A DNA stretch of 25,407 nucleotides from Clostridia bacterium (GTDB lineage Bacteria > Bacillota_A > Clostridia > Oscillospirales > CAG-272), in the NCBI GenBank assembly GCA_017632155.1, contig JAGBRZ010000057.1:1-25407 (forward strand), given 5' to 3'. The position numbers and the translations under genes were made by a program. Within the stretch, counting starts at the first letter, position 1. Each line of letters starts with the position of its first letter. Positions 1 to 8,409 of this stretch are shown piece after piece. Under the pieces are notes generated by a model. The model made no database searches and was not told where the DNA came from. It was given only the letters and a program-made list of their open reading frames with translations.

Positions 1-513
1 CAGATCAAGAACGTACACGGTAAGGAAGACACCCTTATCACCATCCAGATCGATATGCTTCTTGCAAAGAAGTTCGGTATGGAATACACCGATTCCAACG
101 ACCAGAGAGTTACTCCTTACATCATCCACAGAACCTCTCTCGGTTGCTATGAGCGTACACTCGCTCTCGTGCTTGAGAAGTTCGCGGGCGCACTTCCTCT
201 TTGGATGGCTCCCGAACAGGTTCGAGTTCTCCCCATCGGCGTTGAGCACGAGGAGTATGCAAAGGCAGTACGCGAAAGACTCGAGTCTGCGGGCATCCGC
301 ACCGAGGTTGATGCGAGAAACGAAAAGATCGGCTACAAGATCCGTCAGGCACAGCTCGAGAAGGTTCCCTATATGCTCGTCGTCGGCGAGAAGGAAGCCG
401 CAGAGGGCAAGGTTGCCGTCCGTAACCGCGGCGGCGTAGATCTTGGCGCAGTAAGCGTTGATGAATTCCTCCTCAAGGCACTTGAAGAGGTCAGAACTCT
501 TAAGCTTGACTAA
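1..513 (+). CDS. thrS: Threonine--tRNA ligase, C-terminal part (5' end outside window)
   Basis: The reading frame is open from base 1 to the TAA at 511-513, so this is the 3' part of a gene that starts before the window (about 170 codons here, versus 630-650 for the whole enzyme). The visible part holds the end of the class II catalytic core, including the motif 3 region with IIHRTSLGCYERTLALVLE, followed by the anticodon-binding domain (APEQVRVLPIGVEHEEYA, then KIGYKIRQAQLEKVPYMLVVGEKE). Those strings are typical of bacterial ThrRS, which charges tRNA-Thr in the cytoplasm. A tRNA-Thr gene lies about 8 kb downstream, which is probably chance. The gene ends at a strong terminator shared with convergent mgtE. 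Any T-box leader would lie outside the window. Confidence 0.96.
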   Translation, partial: QIKNVHGKEDTLITIQIDMLLAKKFGMEYTDSNDQRVTPYIIHRTSLGCYERTLALVLEKFAGALPLWMAPEQVRVLPIGVEHEEYAKAVRERLESAGIRTEVDARNEKIGYKIRQAQLEKVPYMLVVGEKEAAEGKVAVRNRGGVDLGAVSVDEFLLKALEEVRTLKLD

Positions 514-526
514 TTGATTTTATAAC

Positions 527-554
527 AAAACCACCCCGCTCGCGGGGTGGTTTT
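527..554. terminator. Bidirectional intrinsic terminator between thrS and mgtE
   Basis: A perfect 13-bp inverted repeat (527-539 with 542-554) has a G+C-rich core and A/T flanks that supply a U-run in either direction. It lies between two convergent genes, so it probably ends both transcripts. Confidence 0.9.
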
Positions 555-583
555 GGCGTATTACGGATATATTAGCGTTCCTC

Positions 584-1987
584 TTATCTTCCAAAGTTGA
601 GCAATAACGCCCAAGCGAGGCCGTAGTAGCTTACGACCGCTACAAGGTCGTTTACTGTTGTGATCAGAGGACCGGATGCAACGGCGGGGTCTATTCCGAG
701 GCGGTAGAAGCACATGGGTATCGCCGCGCCGGTAAAGCCCGATATCGTCATGGCAAACCAAAGAGCCGCGCCGACGCAGCCTGCGGTGGTGAAGGCTACG
801 GCGGGGGAGTGTCCTCCGAGCAATACAAGGTATGCACCAACTATTGCAAAAGAGAAAAGACCGAGAGCGAGGCCGTTAAGAAGCGCTACGCGAGTTTCCT
901 TGCCTATTATCAGAAGTTGCTTTTTTATGCCGAAGTCGTCATTGCCGCCCAGAGCCCTTACGGTAACCGCCAACGATTGCGTTCCCACGTTTCCCGCCAT
1001 TCCGAGGATGAGCGATTGAAAGGCAACGATCATCGGAAGCTCCTCGACCACGCTTTCGAAAAGCCCCACAACTGCGGAAACTCCGAGTCCTAAAAACAGC
1101 AGGATGATAAGCCAGGGAACTCGCTTTTTCATACTTGCAAAAAGCCCCTCGTCCCGTTCCTCCTCTGAACTGAGCGCGGCAAGCTTCGCGTAATCGTCGC
1201 CCATCTCCTTGTCAATGATCTCGACGATATCCATAGAGGTGATAACGCCGAGAAGGCTGTTGTCCTTGGATGAAATGACGGGTATCAGATCCTCCGAATA
1301 TCCGCGTAGATGCTCGATGTTTTCACAGATGCTGTCGGTATCGTAAACGTAAGGAAAGCTTGTGTATATCAGATCTTCGAGCGGTGTGTCGCTTCTTGCT
1401 ATGATGAGTTCCTTGAGATCGATGGCACCGTAAAAGCTGCCGTCCTCTTTGGATGCGAAAATGGTGTGTATGTTGTCATTTTCGGCTGCCTCGGCAATCA
1501 GTATTCGCATAGCCTGCTTTATACTGATATTCCGACGGACGGAAATATAATTTGTGCTCATCATACTGCCGAACTCGTCGTCGCCATAGGAATCAAGGAG
1601 CTCTATATCTTCCTTTATCTCATCCTCAATAAGTCCGAGGACCTCGAGTTTTACGTCATCATCAAGGTCTTCAAGAGCCTCGAGTGCCTCGTCGGCGTCC
1701 ATTTGCTCGATAATATCAGCCGCGCGGTCAGCGTCGAGCGTTGAGAGATAATCACTCGCGTCTTCAAGGAAGGTTACGACCTCGGACATACCTTCGTTAC
1801 CGAGTATGCGCAAAAGCCTGTCTTTTTCTTCGGCTGTCAGCTCTTCAAGGACGGACGCGATATCGTTATCGTGATAGTCCTCAAGCAGGAGTCTTACTTC
1901 GTCATCTTCCTTGCCGCTCCGTATGATATCCAATATATCGGCGCGGTAATCTCTTTCTTCTGATTCATAAAAATTCTTTTTCTTCAC
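584..1987 (-). CDS. mgtE: Magnesium transporter MgtE
   Basis: The 467-residue protein has the MgtE order. An acidic helical N-domain (about 1-130) is full of Asp/Glu, as in ADRAADIIEQMDADEALEAL. A CBS pair follows (about 135-265, GSMMSTNYISVRRNISIKQA and LLGVITSMDIVEIIDKEMGD), then a C-terminal membrane domain with about five helices (about 285-467, starting RVPWLIILLFLGLG). The segment GPLITTVNDLVAVVSYYGLA carries the Asp expected in the ion pore of this family. MgtE is a homodimeric Mg2+ channel gated by Mg2+ bound to the cytoplasmic domains. The start codon is GTG, chosen for a strong AAGGGGG site at about 1994-2002. No M-box fits upstream, because the predicted 5' UTR is only about 36 nt, so control here is probably through protein gating. 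Confidence 0.96.
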   Translation of the reverse strand: MKKKNFYESEERDYRADILDIIRSGKEDDEVRLLLEDYHDNDIASVLEELTAEEKDRLLRILGNEGMSEVVTFLEDASDYLSTLDADRAADIIEQMDADEALEALEDLDDDVKLEVLGLIEDEIKEDIELLDSYGDDEFGSMMSTNYISVRRNISIKQAMRILIAEAAENDNIHTIFASKEDGSFYGAIDLKELIIARSDTPLEDLIYTSFPYVYDTDSICENIEHLRGYSEDLIPVISSKDNSLLGVITSMDIVEIIDKEMGDDYAKLAALSSEEERDEGLFASMKKRVPWLIILLFLGLGVSAVVGLFESVVEELPMIVAFQSLILGMAGNVGTQSLAVTVRALGGNDDFGIKKQLLIIGKETRVALLNGLALGLFSFAIVGAYLVLLGGHSPAVAFTTAGCVGAALWFAMTISGFTGAAIPMCFYRLGIDPAVASGPLITTVNDLVAVVSYYGLAWALLLNFGR

Positions 1988-2029
1988 TGAAAAGCCCCCT
2001 TTCGTTTGAGTGCTTTCGATATTTGTATT

Positions 2030-2058
2030 AGTATATCACAAATCAATATCTTTGTCAA
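2030..2058 (-). promoter_or_regulatory. SigA-type promoter of mgtE
   Basis: On the minus strand, TTGACA (2053-2058), a 17-nt spacer and TATACT (2030-2035) preceded by TGTGA give a near-consensus promoter with an extended -10. Transcription should start near 2023. The rest of the 323-nt gap between mgtE and the next gene holds only the terminator at 2179-2214; I see no gene in it. Confidence 0.85.
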
Positions 2059-2178
2059 CGAAACTTTGATTTTATTCAATAATATATTGCACCATATTTA
2101 TCCAATGCAATAAATTTGTGCTACGGTGATACCGTTTGCCAATATTTGAGACTATCAATAGCTCTGAAATAAATAATA

Positions 2179-2214
2179 AAAAGGACAAAGAGCTTGAAAA
2201 CTCTTTGTCCTTTT
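2179..2214 (-). terminator. Intrinsic terminator of the GHL10 lipoprotein gene
   Basis: A perfect 14-bp stem (2179-2192 with 2201-2214) and an 8-nt loop are followed on the minus strand by a U-rich tract. It lies about 100 nt after the stop codon at 2311. The intervening 2215-2310 shows no other feature. Confidence 0.85.
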
Positions 2215-2310
2215 ATTGTACTACGTCATTCTATTTTGTTTTCTGCGTTCAATCAATGAAAAATACCGTGCTGTCCATACGGAATTGGTGCTGAAATTAT
2301 GTATGGTACG

Positions 2311-3681
2311 TTATTTCCAACTGATTCCCTTTAACACGGGAATAAAATTATCCCTTTCGGTCTTGGTTTCCTTAACCTCTGCACCCGATGTGGGGGAGTA
2401 GAAATACTGATAGCAGAAATACGCGACGCCGATGCACTTATCGAGGCTTTCGGTGTGCTCAAGGCAGCGCTTGAGGATATCCTTATTCTGCGCCCACTCG
2501 TTTTTGCCCGTGCCGGCGTAGTTATCGACTCCGGATTTTGCCTTGCCGAGGGTCATGCCGATGATGAGCTTGACCTTGTCGGTCTTGATGATGTCGCTGA
2601 AGGTCTTGCAGACCTTGACGAAATCGTAATTCTGATGCTCAAGTCCGAAGTAGACCTGCGGGCAGATATAATCTATGTAGCCCTCGGTCGCGCACCAGGT
2701 GTCAACGTCTGCACCGTCGCGGCGGACGTTGTTGATGTTGCCCGCGGGGCTGATTCCGAAGATCATATCGGGGTTGACAGACTTTGTCATCTGCCAAAGT
2801 CCCGAAACGAGCAGATTGAGGTTCTCCTTGCGGAAGTTTTCAACCGACTTTTTGCCGCCGTTTGCTTTATATTCCTTATAAGCCGCGGAGTCAAAGGAGG
2901 ATTCCGTGGTGGGGTAGAAGTAGTCATCCATATGCAGACCGTCGACTTCGTATTTGAGAAGAATTTCACGCGCGCCGTTGATTATCAAACTGCGCACATC
3001 CTCGTAAGCGGGATTGAGATAATAGTTCGAGCCGTTTGCAACAACATACTTTCCTTTGGTTTCCTTATCCTTGTACCACTGCTTGATAAGGTAATCGTTT
3101 GAAACTTTTGCAATTTCATCGGTGGTCATTGCGCGCATCGGGTTGATCCACGCCTGAACAGAGAGCTTGCGCTCGTGCGCTTCCTCGATCATAATTGCAA
3201 AGGGATCATATTTTGCATCCTTGCCATAGCTTCCGACAACGTATTTCGACATCGGATAGTATTCGGAGGGATACATACTGTCCGCATTCGGACGTACCTG
3301 AACGATGACGGTGTTGAAGCCGTTGGCAACTACGTTATCGAGGATCTTATCAAGATATTTGCGGTATGTGGCTTCGGGGTTTTGCGAACTGCCCGAGCAA
3401 TAAACGCTGTTCAGGTCAAATTGCGAGAGCCAAATTGCTTTGATATCCTCGTAATTGAGCGGAGAGTAGGGATTTGTCATTACTTCCATTTGTTTCGTTG
3501 TAACCTCCTCGGTCGTTTCTTCTTCTGTGGTTGCTTCTGCCGTTGTTTCCGCTGCTTTTGTGGGCTCGGGTGTAACGTCAACCTCGAGTGCAGAGGTCTC
3601 GTCTGGTAGGGATGGGGTGCAGCCCGCAAGCATTAAAATCATCATTGCCGCAGAAATTGTTCTGATGAGTTTATATTTCAT
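2311..3681 (-). CDS. Lipoprotein with GHL10 (glycosyl hydrolase-like 10, YngK-type) domain
   Basis: The 456-residue protein starts with a lipoprotein signal peptide: a basic N-terminus, a hydrophobic core and the lipobox LAGC, with the lipidated Cys at 21. A Thr/Glu-rich linker (about 22-66, repeats such as TTAEATTEEETTEEVTT) leads to a catalytic-type domain with motifs of the GHL10 family: IKAIWLSQFDLNSVY, GFNTVIVQVRPNADSMYPSE, LSVQAWINPMR, YEVDGLHMDDYFYPTT and YIDYICPQVYFGLEH. The fold is a TIM barrel related to glycoside hydrolases; the natural substrate is not settled for most members, and a cell-wall or polysaccharide target is an inference. It should be anchored on the outer face of the membrane. 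GGAGG at 3688-3692 lies 6 nt before the ATG. It has its own promoter and terminator, so it is probably monocistronic. Confidence 0.88.
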   Translation of the reverse strand: MKYKLIRTISAAMMILMLAGCTPSLPDETSALEVDVTPEPTKAAETTAEATTEEETTEEVTTKQMEVMTNPYSPLNYEDIKAIWLSQFDLNSVYCSGSSQNPEATYRKYLDKILDNVVANGFNTVIVQVRPNADSMYPSEYYPMSKYVVGSYGKDAKYDPFAIMIEEAHERKLSVQAWINPMRAMTTDEIAKVSNDYLIKQWYKDKETKGKYVVANGSNYYLNPAYEDVRSLIINGAREILLKYEVDGLHMDDYFYPTTESSFDSAAYKEYKANGGKKSVENFRKENLNLLVSGLWQMTKSVNPDMIFGISPAGNINNVRRDGADVDTWCATEGYIDYICPQVYFGLEHQNYDFVKVCKTFSDIIKTDKVKLIIGMTLGKAKSGVDNYAGTGKNEWAQNKDILKRCLEHTESLDKCIGVAYFCYQYFYSPTSGAEVKETKTERDNFIPVLKGISWK

Positions 3682-3710
3682 ATTTTTCCTCCGATTGCTT
3701 TTCTGACTAT

Positions 3711-3739
3711 ATTTTATATCAATATGTGTGAAAAGTCAA
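3711..3739 (-). promoter_or_regulatory. Promoter of the GHL10 lipoprotein gene
   Basis: Minus-strand TTGACT (3734-3739), a 17-nt spacer and TAAAAT (3711-3716) lie just upstream of the ribosome binding site. The -10 is weaker than at other promoters in the window. Confidence 0.6.
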
Positions 3740-3787
3740 GAGGAATGCCGAATTATGCAGATTTTACCTGCGAATTCGTTTTTGCTA

Positions 3788-3816
3788 TTGAAAAAGATTG
3801 ACAAATATGATATAAT
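3788..3816 (+). promoter_or_regulatory. Promoter of the ABC exporter operon
   Basis: TTGAAA (3788-3793), a 17-nt spacer and TATAAT (3811-3816) with TGA just before the -10. A TTGACA at 3799-3804 is only 7 nt from the -10 and cannot be its -35. Confidence 0.8.
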
Positions 3817-3853
3817 TAATATTTGTAAAATATCATTTTAAGAGAGTGAAAAA

Positions 3854-5578
3854 ATGAAACAGTTATGGAAGTACACAAAGGGTTACAGACGGCAGACCGT
3901 TGTTGCACCCTTTATGAAACTCATTGAGGCTCTGCTTGAGCTTCTTGTTCCGCTTCTCGTTGCCGAGATCATTGACCACGGTGTTGGAGAGGGCGGTGAT
4001 CCCGCAATCGTTTGGCGTATGTGCGGGCTTATGGTGCTGTCGGCGACCGTAGGTATGGTGCTGTCGTTGACATCGCAGTATTTTTCCGCACAGGCATCCG
4101 TCGGATTTTCTTGCGCGCTTCGCCGCGATCTGTTTAAGCACACGCTTTACCTTTCGCGCGAGTCTTCTGATAAGGCGGGAGCATCGGCTCTTCTGACACG
4201 CCTTACCGCCGACGTTGACCGTCTGCAGAACGGCATCAACCTCGGTCTGCGTCTGCTTCTGCGCTCGCCCTTCATCGTTTTCGGCGCGGTCGTTATGGCT
4301 TATATCACCGACCCCGAAATGTCGATAATTTTCGCGCTTGCGGTTCCCGCTCTTGCGGTTGTGGTTTTCGCGATCATCCTACTCGGCATTCCGATGTTTG
4401 CAAAGGTTCAGGCGAAGCTTGATAAGCTGACACGCCACACCCGCGACAACCTCCGCGGCGTCCGCGTTATCCGCGCCTTCAACCATCAGGACGAGCAGGT
4501 CGAGGCTTTTGAGTCGGCAAACACCGCTCACGCAAAGGAAACTATCTTTGCCGGCAGAGTGTCCTCGCTTCTCAATCCCCTGACATACGTTATCGTAAAT
4601 CTTGCGATCATTATGATCGTCAAAAACGGCGGACTTGCCGTTGATTCGGGCAGGCTGACTCAGGGACAGATCATCGCGCTTTATAACTATATGTCGCAGA
4701 TCCTTGTTGAGCTTGTCAAGCTTGCAAATCTCATTGTAACACTCACCAAGGCGGGCGCGTGCGCCAAGAGAATCAGCGGCGTGCTTGCAATGCCCATTGA
4801 AAGCGACGAGGAGCACGAGGAGATCGAGATCGATCTTTCTGCCCCCGCAATCGAATTCCGCTCCGCTTCCTTCCGTTACAGACTCAGCAAGGAAGATTCG
4901 CTTTCGGATATCAGCTTCAGCCTCGGCGCGGGCAAGCGTCTTGGTGTTCTTGGCGGTACGGGATCGGGTAAGACCACCCTTGTGGATCTTATCCCGAGAT
5001 TTTATGACGTCACCGCCGGCGAAGTTTTCGTCTTTGGCAGAAACGTCAAGGACTACCCCATAATGGATCTGCGTAAGCTGATCGCCGTAGTTCCGCAGTC
5101 CTCGCACCTTTTTGCGGGTACAGTTGCGGAAAATATGCGTTGGGGTAACCCGAATGCGACAGATGATGACATTCGCGCGGCTCTTGAGGCTGCGGGTGCA
5201 CTCGATTTCGTTCTTGCAAAAGAGGGCGGCATTGAGGCGCGTGTTGAAGCTCGAGGTGCAAACTTCTCGGGCGGTCAGCGTCAGCGCCTTGCAATCGCGC
5301 GCGCACTTATCCGCAAGCCGAAGATACTCATCCTTGACGATAGCTTTTCTGCTCTCGACTACGCGACCGATCTTCTTGTCAGAAGCAATATCGCAAAGCT
5401 TGAGGATTCGCCCGCAACCGTTATTATCTCGCAAAGACCTTCTGCTGTGAAGGATTGCGATTCGATCGTTGTTCTCGATGACGGTGAAGCGGCTGGTATC
5501 GGACGTCATGATGAGCTTCTTGCATCCTGCTCCGTTTATCGCGAAACCTATGAAACTCAGTACGGAGGTGAAAACTGA
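3854..5578 (+). CDS. ABC exporter, half-transporter with degenerate ATPase site (first subunit)
   Basis: The 574-residue protein is an N-terminal six-helix exporter domain (about 1-310) fused to an ATPase domain. Walker A is GGTGSGKTT (367-375) and the signature FSGGQ is at 471-475. Walker B is ILILDD, with Asp496 where the catalytic Glu should be. The switch-loop His is replaced by Gln527 in IISQRPS. Both changes are hallmarks of the inactive half of heterodimeric exporters such as the TM287/288 or BmrCD type. The partner directly downstream overlaps by one base and has the complementary residues. Substrates of such pairs are often drugs, lipids or peptides; none can be named from sequence. 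The start follows a moderate purine-rich site (AGAGAGTG). Confidence 0.93.
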   Translation: MKQLWKYTKGYRRQTVVAPFMKLIEALLELLVPLLVAEIIDHGVGEGGDPAIVWRMCGLMVLSATVGMVLSLTSQYFSAQASVGFSCALRRDLFKHTLYLSRESSDKAGASALLTRLTADVDRLQNGINLGLRLLLRSPFIVFGAVVMAYITDPEMSIIFALAVPALAVVVFAIILLGIPMFAKVQAKLDKLTRHTRDNLRGVRVIRAFNHQDEQVEAFESANTAHAKETIFAGRVSSLLNPLTYVIVNLAIIMIVKNGGLAVDSGRLTQGQIIALYNYMSQILVELVKLANLIVTLTKAGACAKRISGVLAMPIESDEEHEEIEIDLSAPAIEFRSASFRYRLSKEDSLSDISFSLGAGKRLGVLGGTGSGKTTLVDLIPRFYDVTAGEVFVFGRNVKDYPIMDLRKLIAVVPQSSHLFAGTVAENMRWGNPNATDDDIRAALEAAGALDFVLAKEGGIEARVEARGANFSGGQRQRLAIARALIRKPKILILDDSFSALDYATDLLVRSNIAKLEDSPATVIISQRPSAVKDCDSIVVLDDGEAAGIGRHDELLASCSVYRETYETQYGGEN

Positions 5579-7368
5579 TGGCAAAGAATAAGAAAGCCTC
5601 CAAGCTTACAAAATCGGAGCAGAAGTACGTCATCCGCCGTCTGCTCGGATTCGCAAAGAGATTTATTCCTCTTTTCATTATCGCATTCATCTTCGCCGCG
5701 GCATCAACGGTTATGTCGCACTATATCCCCGTTCTCGTCGGTAACGGCATTGACCTTATCGTCGGTAAGGGCGATGTTGATTTTGAAGGAATCGGGAAGA
5801 TCATTCCCGTCATTCTTGCGCTGACCGTTGTGGGCGCGATCCTTGATTGGTTCGTCCGCTTGATCGCAACACGCGCGGGCACGATGATCGTCCGCGATAT
5901 CCGCTCCGAGGCAGTACGCAAGCTCCAGAAGCTTCCCGTATCATATTTTGATAACCACGCCTCGGGTGACGTCCTCTCGCGCATTATCGCCGACACGGAC
6001 CGCCTTTCCGAAGGTCTGCTGACGGGACTCATTCAGCTTTATTCAAGCGTGCTCGGAATCGTTATCACGCTTGTGTTTATGATCATTATCGACTGGAAGG
6101 TCGCACTGATCGTTGCGATCCTCACCCCGATGTCAATGTTTGTGGCGGGCTTTATTGCATCGCGTACCTTCTCGCTCTTTAAGAAGAGAAGCGCGACCTC
6201 CGCAGAGCAGACGGCGCTTATCGACGAAGCTGTTGGCGGACGCGATGTTATCGCGGCGTTCTCGCATCAGAAGGCGAGCCTTGAAGCCTTTGACGAGATC
6301 AATGATCGCTACCGCAAGGTGACCACCGATGCGGTCTTCTATTCCTCGATCACCAACCCCGCAACAAGATTTGTAAATAACCTCGTTTATTTCGGCGTCG
6401 CACTTGTTTCCGCGCTCCTTTCGATAAGCTCGGGAAGCAGCATCTCCGCGGGCGGTATCTCGACTCTTCTCACTTATGCATCCAACTACGCCAAGCCCTT
6501 CAACGAGCTTTCGGGCGTTATCACCGAGCTTCAGTCCTCGCTTGCAAGTGCGCTCCGCGTATTCGAGCTTCTTGACGCCGAGGAAATGATTCCCGATGCC
6601 GCTGATGCAGCAGAGCTCTCCCCGGAAAGCCTTTCGGGCAGACTCGAGGCGCATTCCCTCGCATTCAGCTATACCGACAAGCCCTTTATGGAAAATATGA
6701 ATTTCTGGGCAAAGCCGGGTCAGCGCATTGCAATCGTCGGTCCCACCGGATGCGGAAAGACAACGCTTGTGAACCTCTTTATGAGATTCTATGAGCCCAC
6801 AGGCGGTTCGATAGAGGTTGACGGCAAGGATATCTCCAAGGTCACGCGCAAGAGTCTGCGCTCCTCGTTCGGTATGGTTCTTCAGGATACTTGGCTTTCC
6901 TCGGGCACAATCCGCGAGAATATCGCAATGGGACGCCCCGATGCGACCGATGAAGAGGTTATCGCGGCTGCAAAAGCGGCACACGCTCACTCCTTCATCA
7001 AGCGCCTGCCGCAGGGATATGACACTCCCCTCGGCGAGGACGGCGGCAGACTTTCGCAGGGTCAGAAGCAGCTCCTCTGCATCGCCCGCGTAATGCTTTG
7101 CCTGCCCCCGATGCTCATCCTCGATGAGGCAACCTCCTCGATCGACCTTCGCACCGAGATCAAGATCAACCGTGCGTTTGCCGAGCTGATGGAAGGCAGA
7201 ACCTCCTTCATCGTTGCTCACAGACTTAACACGATCAAGAGCGCCGATTGCATCCTTGTTATGCGCGACGGCAAGATCGTGGAGCAGGGCAATCACGAGG
7301 AGCTTATGGCAAAGAACGGATTTTATTCCGAGCTTTACGGAGCACAGTTTAAGCACGTTGAGGCGTAA
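5578..7368 (+). CDS. ABC exporter, half-transporter with intact catalytic residues (second subunit)
   Basis: The 596-residue protein has the same layout as its neighbour: an exporter transmembrane domain (about 20-330) and an ATPase domain. Walker A is GPTGCGKTT (388-396) and Walker B MLILDE keeps the catalytic Glu517. The switch His548 is present in FIVAHRLNTI. The signature is LSQGQ (492-496), an altered form of LSGGQ. In a dimer this altered signature would face the degenerate Walker B of the upstream subunit, giving one working and one non-hydrolysing site. The ATG overlaps the upstream TGA by one base, with GGAGGTG at 5564-5570 inside the upstream gene, so the two are translationally coupled. 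They should form a heterodimer in the cytoplasmic membrane. Confidence 0.94.
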   Translation: MAKNKKASKLTKSEQKYVIRRLLGFAKRFIPLFIIAFIFAAASTVMSHYIPVLVGNGIDLIVGKGDVDFEGIGKIIPVILALTVVGAILDWFVRLIATRAGTMIVRDIRSEAVRKLQKLPVSYFDNHASGDVLSRIIADTDRLSEGLLTGLIQLYSSVLGIVITLVFMIIIDWKVALIVAILTPMSMFVAGFIASRTFSLFKKRSATSAEQTALIDEAVGGRDVIAAFSHQKASLEAFDEINDRYRKVTTDAVFYSSITNPATRFVNNLVYFGVALVSALLSISSGSSISAGGISTLLTYASNYAKPFNELSGVITELQSSLASALRVFELLDAEEMIPDAADAAELSPESLSGRLEAHSLAFSYTDKPFMENMNFWAKPGQRIAIVGPTGCGKTTLVNLFMRFYEPTGGSIEVDGKDISKVTRKSLRSSFGMVLQDTWLSSGTIRENIAMGRPDATDEEVIAAAKAAHAHSFIKRLPQGYDTPLGEDGGRLSQGQKQLLCIARVMLCLPPMLILDEATSSIDLRTEIKINRAFAELMEGRTSFIVAHRLNTIKSADCILVMRDGKIVEQGNHEELMAKNGFYSELYGAQFKHVEA

Positions 7369-7376
7369 TATAAAAT

Positions 7377-7404
7377 CAAGCAACCTCGGGAATGGGGTTG
7401 CTTG
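7377..7404 (+). terminator. Probable weak terminator after the ABC operon
   Basis: A 9-bp stem (7377-7385 with 7396-7404) and a 10-nt loop lie 8 nt after the stop codon. The downstream U-tract is poor (TTGATA), so some read-through into the next gene is possible. Confidence 0.55.
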
Positions 7405-7430
7405 TTGATAAAGGAATGTTTTGATAATAG

Positions 7431-8270
7431 ATGAATAATGAAATTAGAAATGGATTCTTAAAACTAAAAATCACAGGTCAGCGTTCGGCAATTTCGATTC
7501 AAGATAAAAGAGAAAATGATTTGAAACTAATTGCTTATCTTAAATATCTAATAGAGAATAATGTTGTTGTCGATTTTGAAGATATAGGATTTTGTTTTTG
7601 GAATATTTCGGATAATTACGCTTTTCTTAGAGATGGGTATTCTTTGTATGAAAACCACAAACAATTCTATGAGCATATTATCAATAATGATTCTTGTTAT
7701 TTGTTTTGGCTTGTTTGCGATGCTACTCAGAGACTCGCATTAGAAAAGGACGGGTACTACAATTTTTGGTGGGATTTATATAGAGAAGCGGTAGAGCAAA
7801 ATTCAAATAATAAACTGTATTTTGCCGAATTTAGTATACACAGAGCCGCGTTTTATTCCAATAAGAATTTCACTTTTTCCCAAGAAAATATCAATTATGT
7901 TAAGCGAAATTTTGAGAATTTTATTGCAAAGACTGAATCAACTCCAGAGAATATCTTTTACAAAACAATGTATTCTTCTCTCGCGGCGAGATTTTCACAG
8001 ATTGATAGCAATGAGATTTTCAGCTTGAGCAACACGTTATTGAAATATTTGTCTTTACCTCAAGCTTCTTCTGAATATCTGTGTGGTGAATGGAAAAGTT
8101 TTACTACACCTTTCGATAGAAGAAGGCAAGCTGTAGTAGGAATAAATTCTGCGGTTAATGCCTTGATAGATTGCAATGATAAGAAAATGGCAAAAGATTT
8201 GTATTTTGAGGCTTGTAATATGGGCTTACATCAAAACAGCTATATTGAAAAAAGATTGAATGCCGATTAA
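7431..8270 (+). CDS. Hypothetical protein, AT-rich orphan gene
   Basis: I do not recognise this 279-residue protein. It has no signal peptide, no membrane segment and no obvious catalytic motif. It is rich in Asn, Phe, Tyr and Lys, and looks mostly helical and soluble, with aromatic stretches such as YYNFWWDLYREAVEQ. The tail (NALIDCNDKKMAKDLYFEAC) could be a repeat-like helical hairpin. Base use is far from its neighbours: the 60-base line from 7501 holds only 12 G or C, while the ABC genes before it use G/C at most third positions. That, together with its place beside a tRNA 3' end and structured repeats, suggests horizontal arrival. The ribosome binding site (AAGGAATG at 7411-7418) is rather far from the ATG; no better start was seen. 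Confidence 0.75.
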   Translation: MNNEIRNGFLKLKITGQRSAISIQDKRENDLKLIAYLKYLIENNVVVDFEDIGFCFWNISDNYAFLRDGYSLYENHKQFYEHIINNDSCYLFWLVCDATQRLALEKDGYYNFWWDLYREAVEQNSNNKLYFAEFSIHRAAFYSNKNFTFSQENINYVKRNFENFIAKTESTPENIFYKTMYSSLAARFSQIDSNEIFSLSNTLLKYLSLPQASSEYLCGEWKSFTTPFDRRRQAVVGINSAVNALIDCNDKKMAKDLYFEACNMGLHQNSYIEKRLNAD

Positions 8271-8296
8271 ACAATTCAAATATTAAAGAAGCCGCT

Positions 8297-8403
8297 GACG
8301 GGATTCTGAACCTATATCTGCGCGCATAATTTGTGCAAAACTGATATGCTGCGGTAGCGCGCAGATTTTAGGTGTTGCAGAGCAACACCTAGAGGTTCGA
8401 ATC
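8297..8403. repeat. 107-nt structured repeat, copy 1
   Basis: This is the first of two tandem 107-nt units. Ends 8302-8313 and 8393-8403 pair (11 bp with one bulged T). Inside are two hairpins: 8316-8325 with 8357-8366 (10 bp) and 8369-8378 with 8382-8391 (10 bp, 3-nt loop). The whole can fold into a three-way junction. On the minus strand its edge reads like a tRNA T-arm and acceptor end with one inserted base. Confidence 0.85.
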
Positions 8404-8409
8404 AAAGAA

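Noticed and set aside
1988..2178. M-box magnesium riboswitch upstream of mgtE
   Set aside because: The predicted transcript leader is only about 36 nt and shows no multi-stem structure.
2455..3102. 215-codon frame opposite the GHL10 gene
   Set aside because: It is a shadow of a well-supported lipoprotein gene and has no start signals.
4379..5584. 401-codon open frame antisense to the first ABC gene
   Set aside because: It mirrors a strongly supported coding region, its protein is a low-complexity Arg/Asp/Lys mix without motifs, and it has no ribosome binding site.
6133..7383. 416-codon open frame antisense to the second ABC gene
   Set aside because: It lies opposite all key ABC motifs; long antisense frames arise here from the G/C-rich third positions of the real gene.
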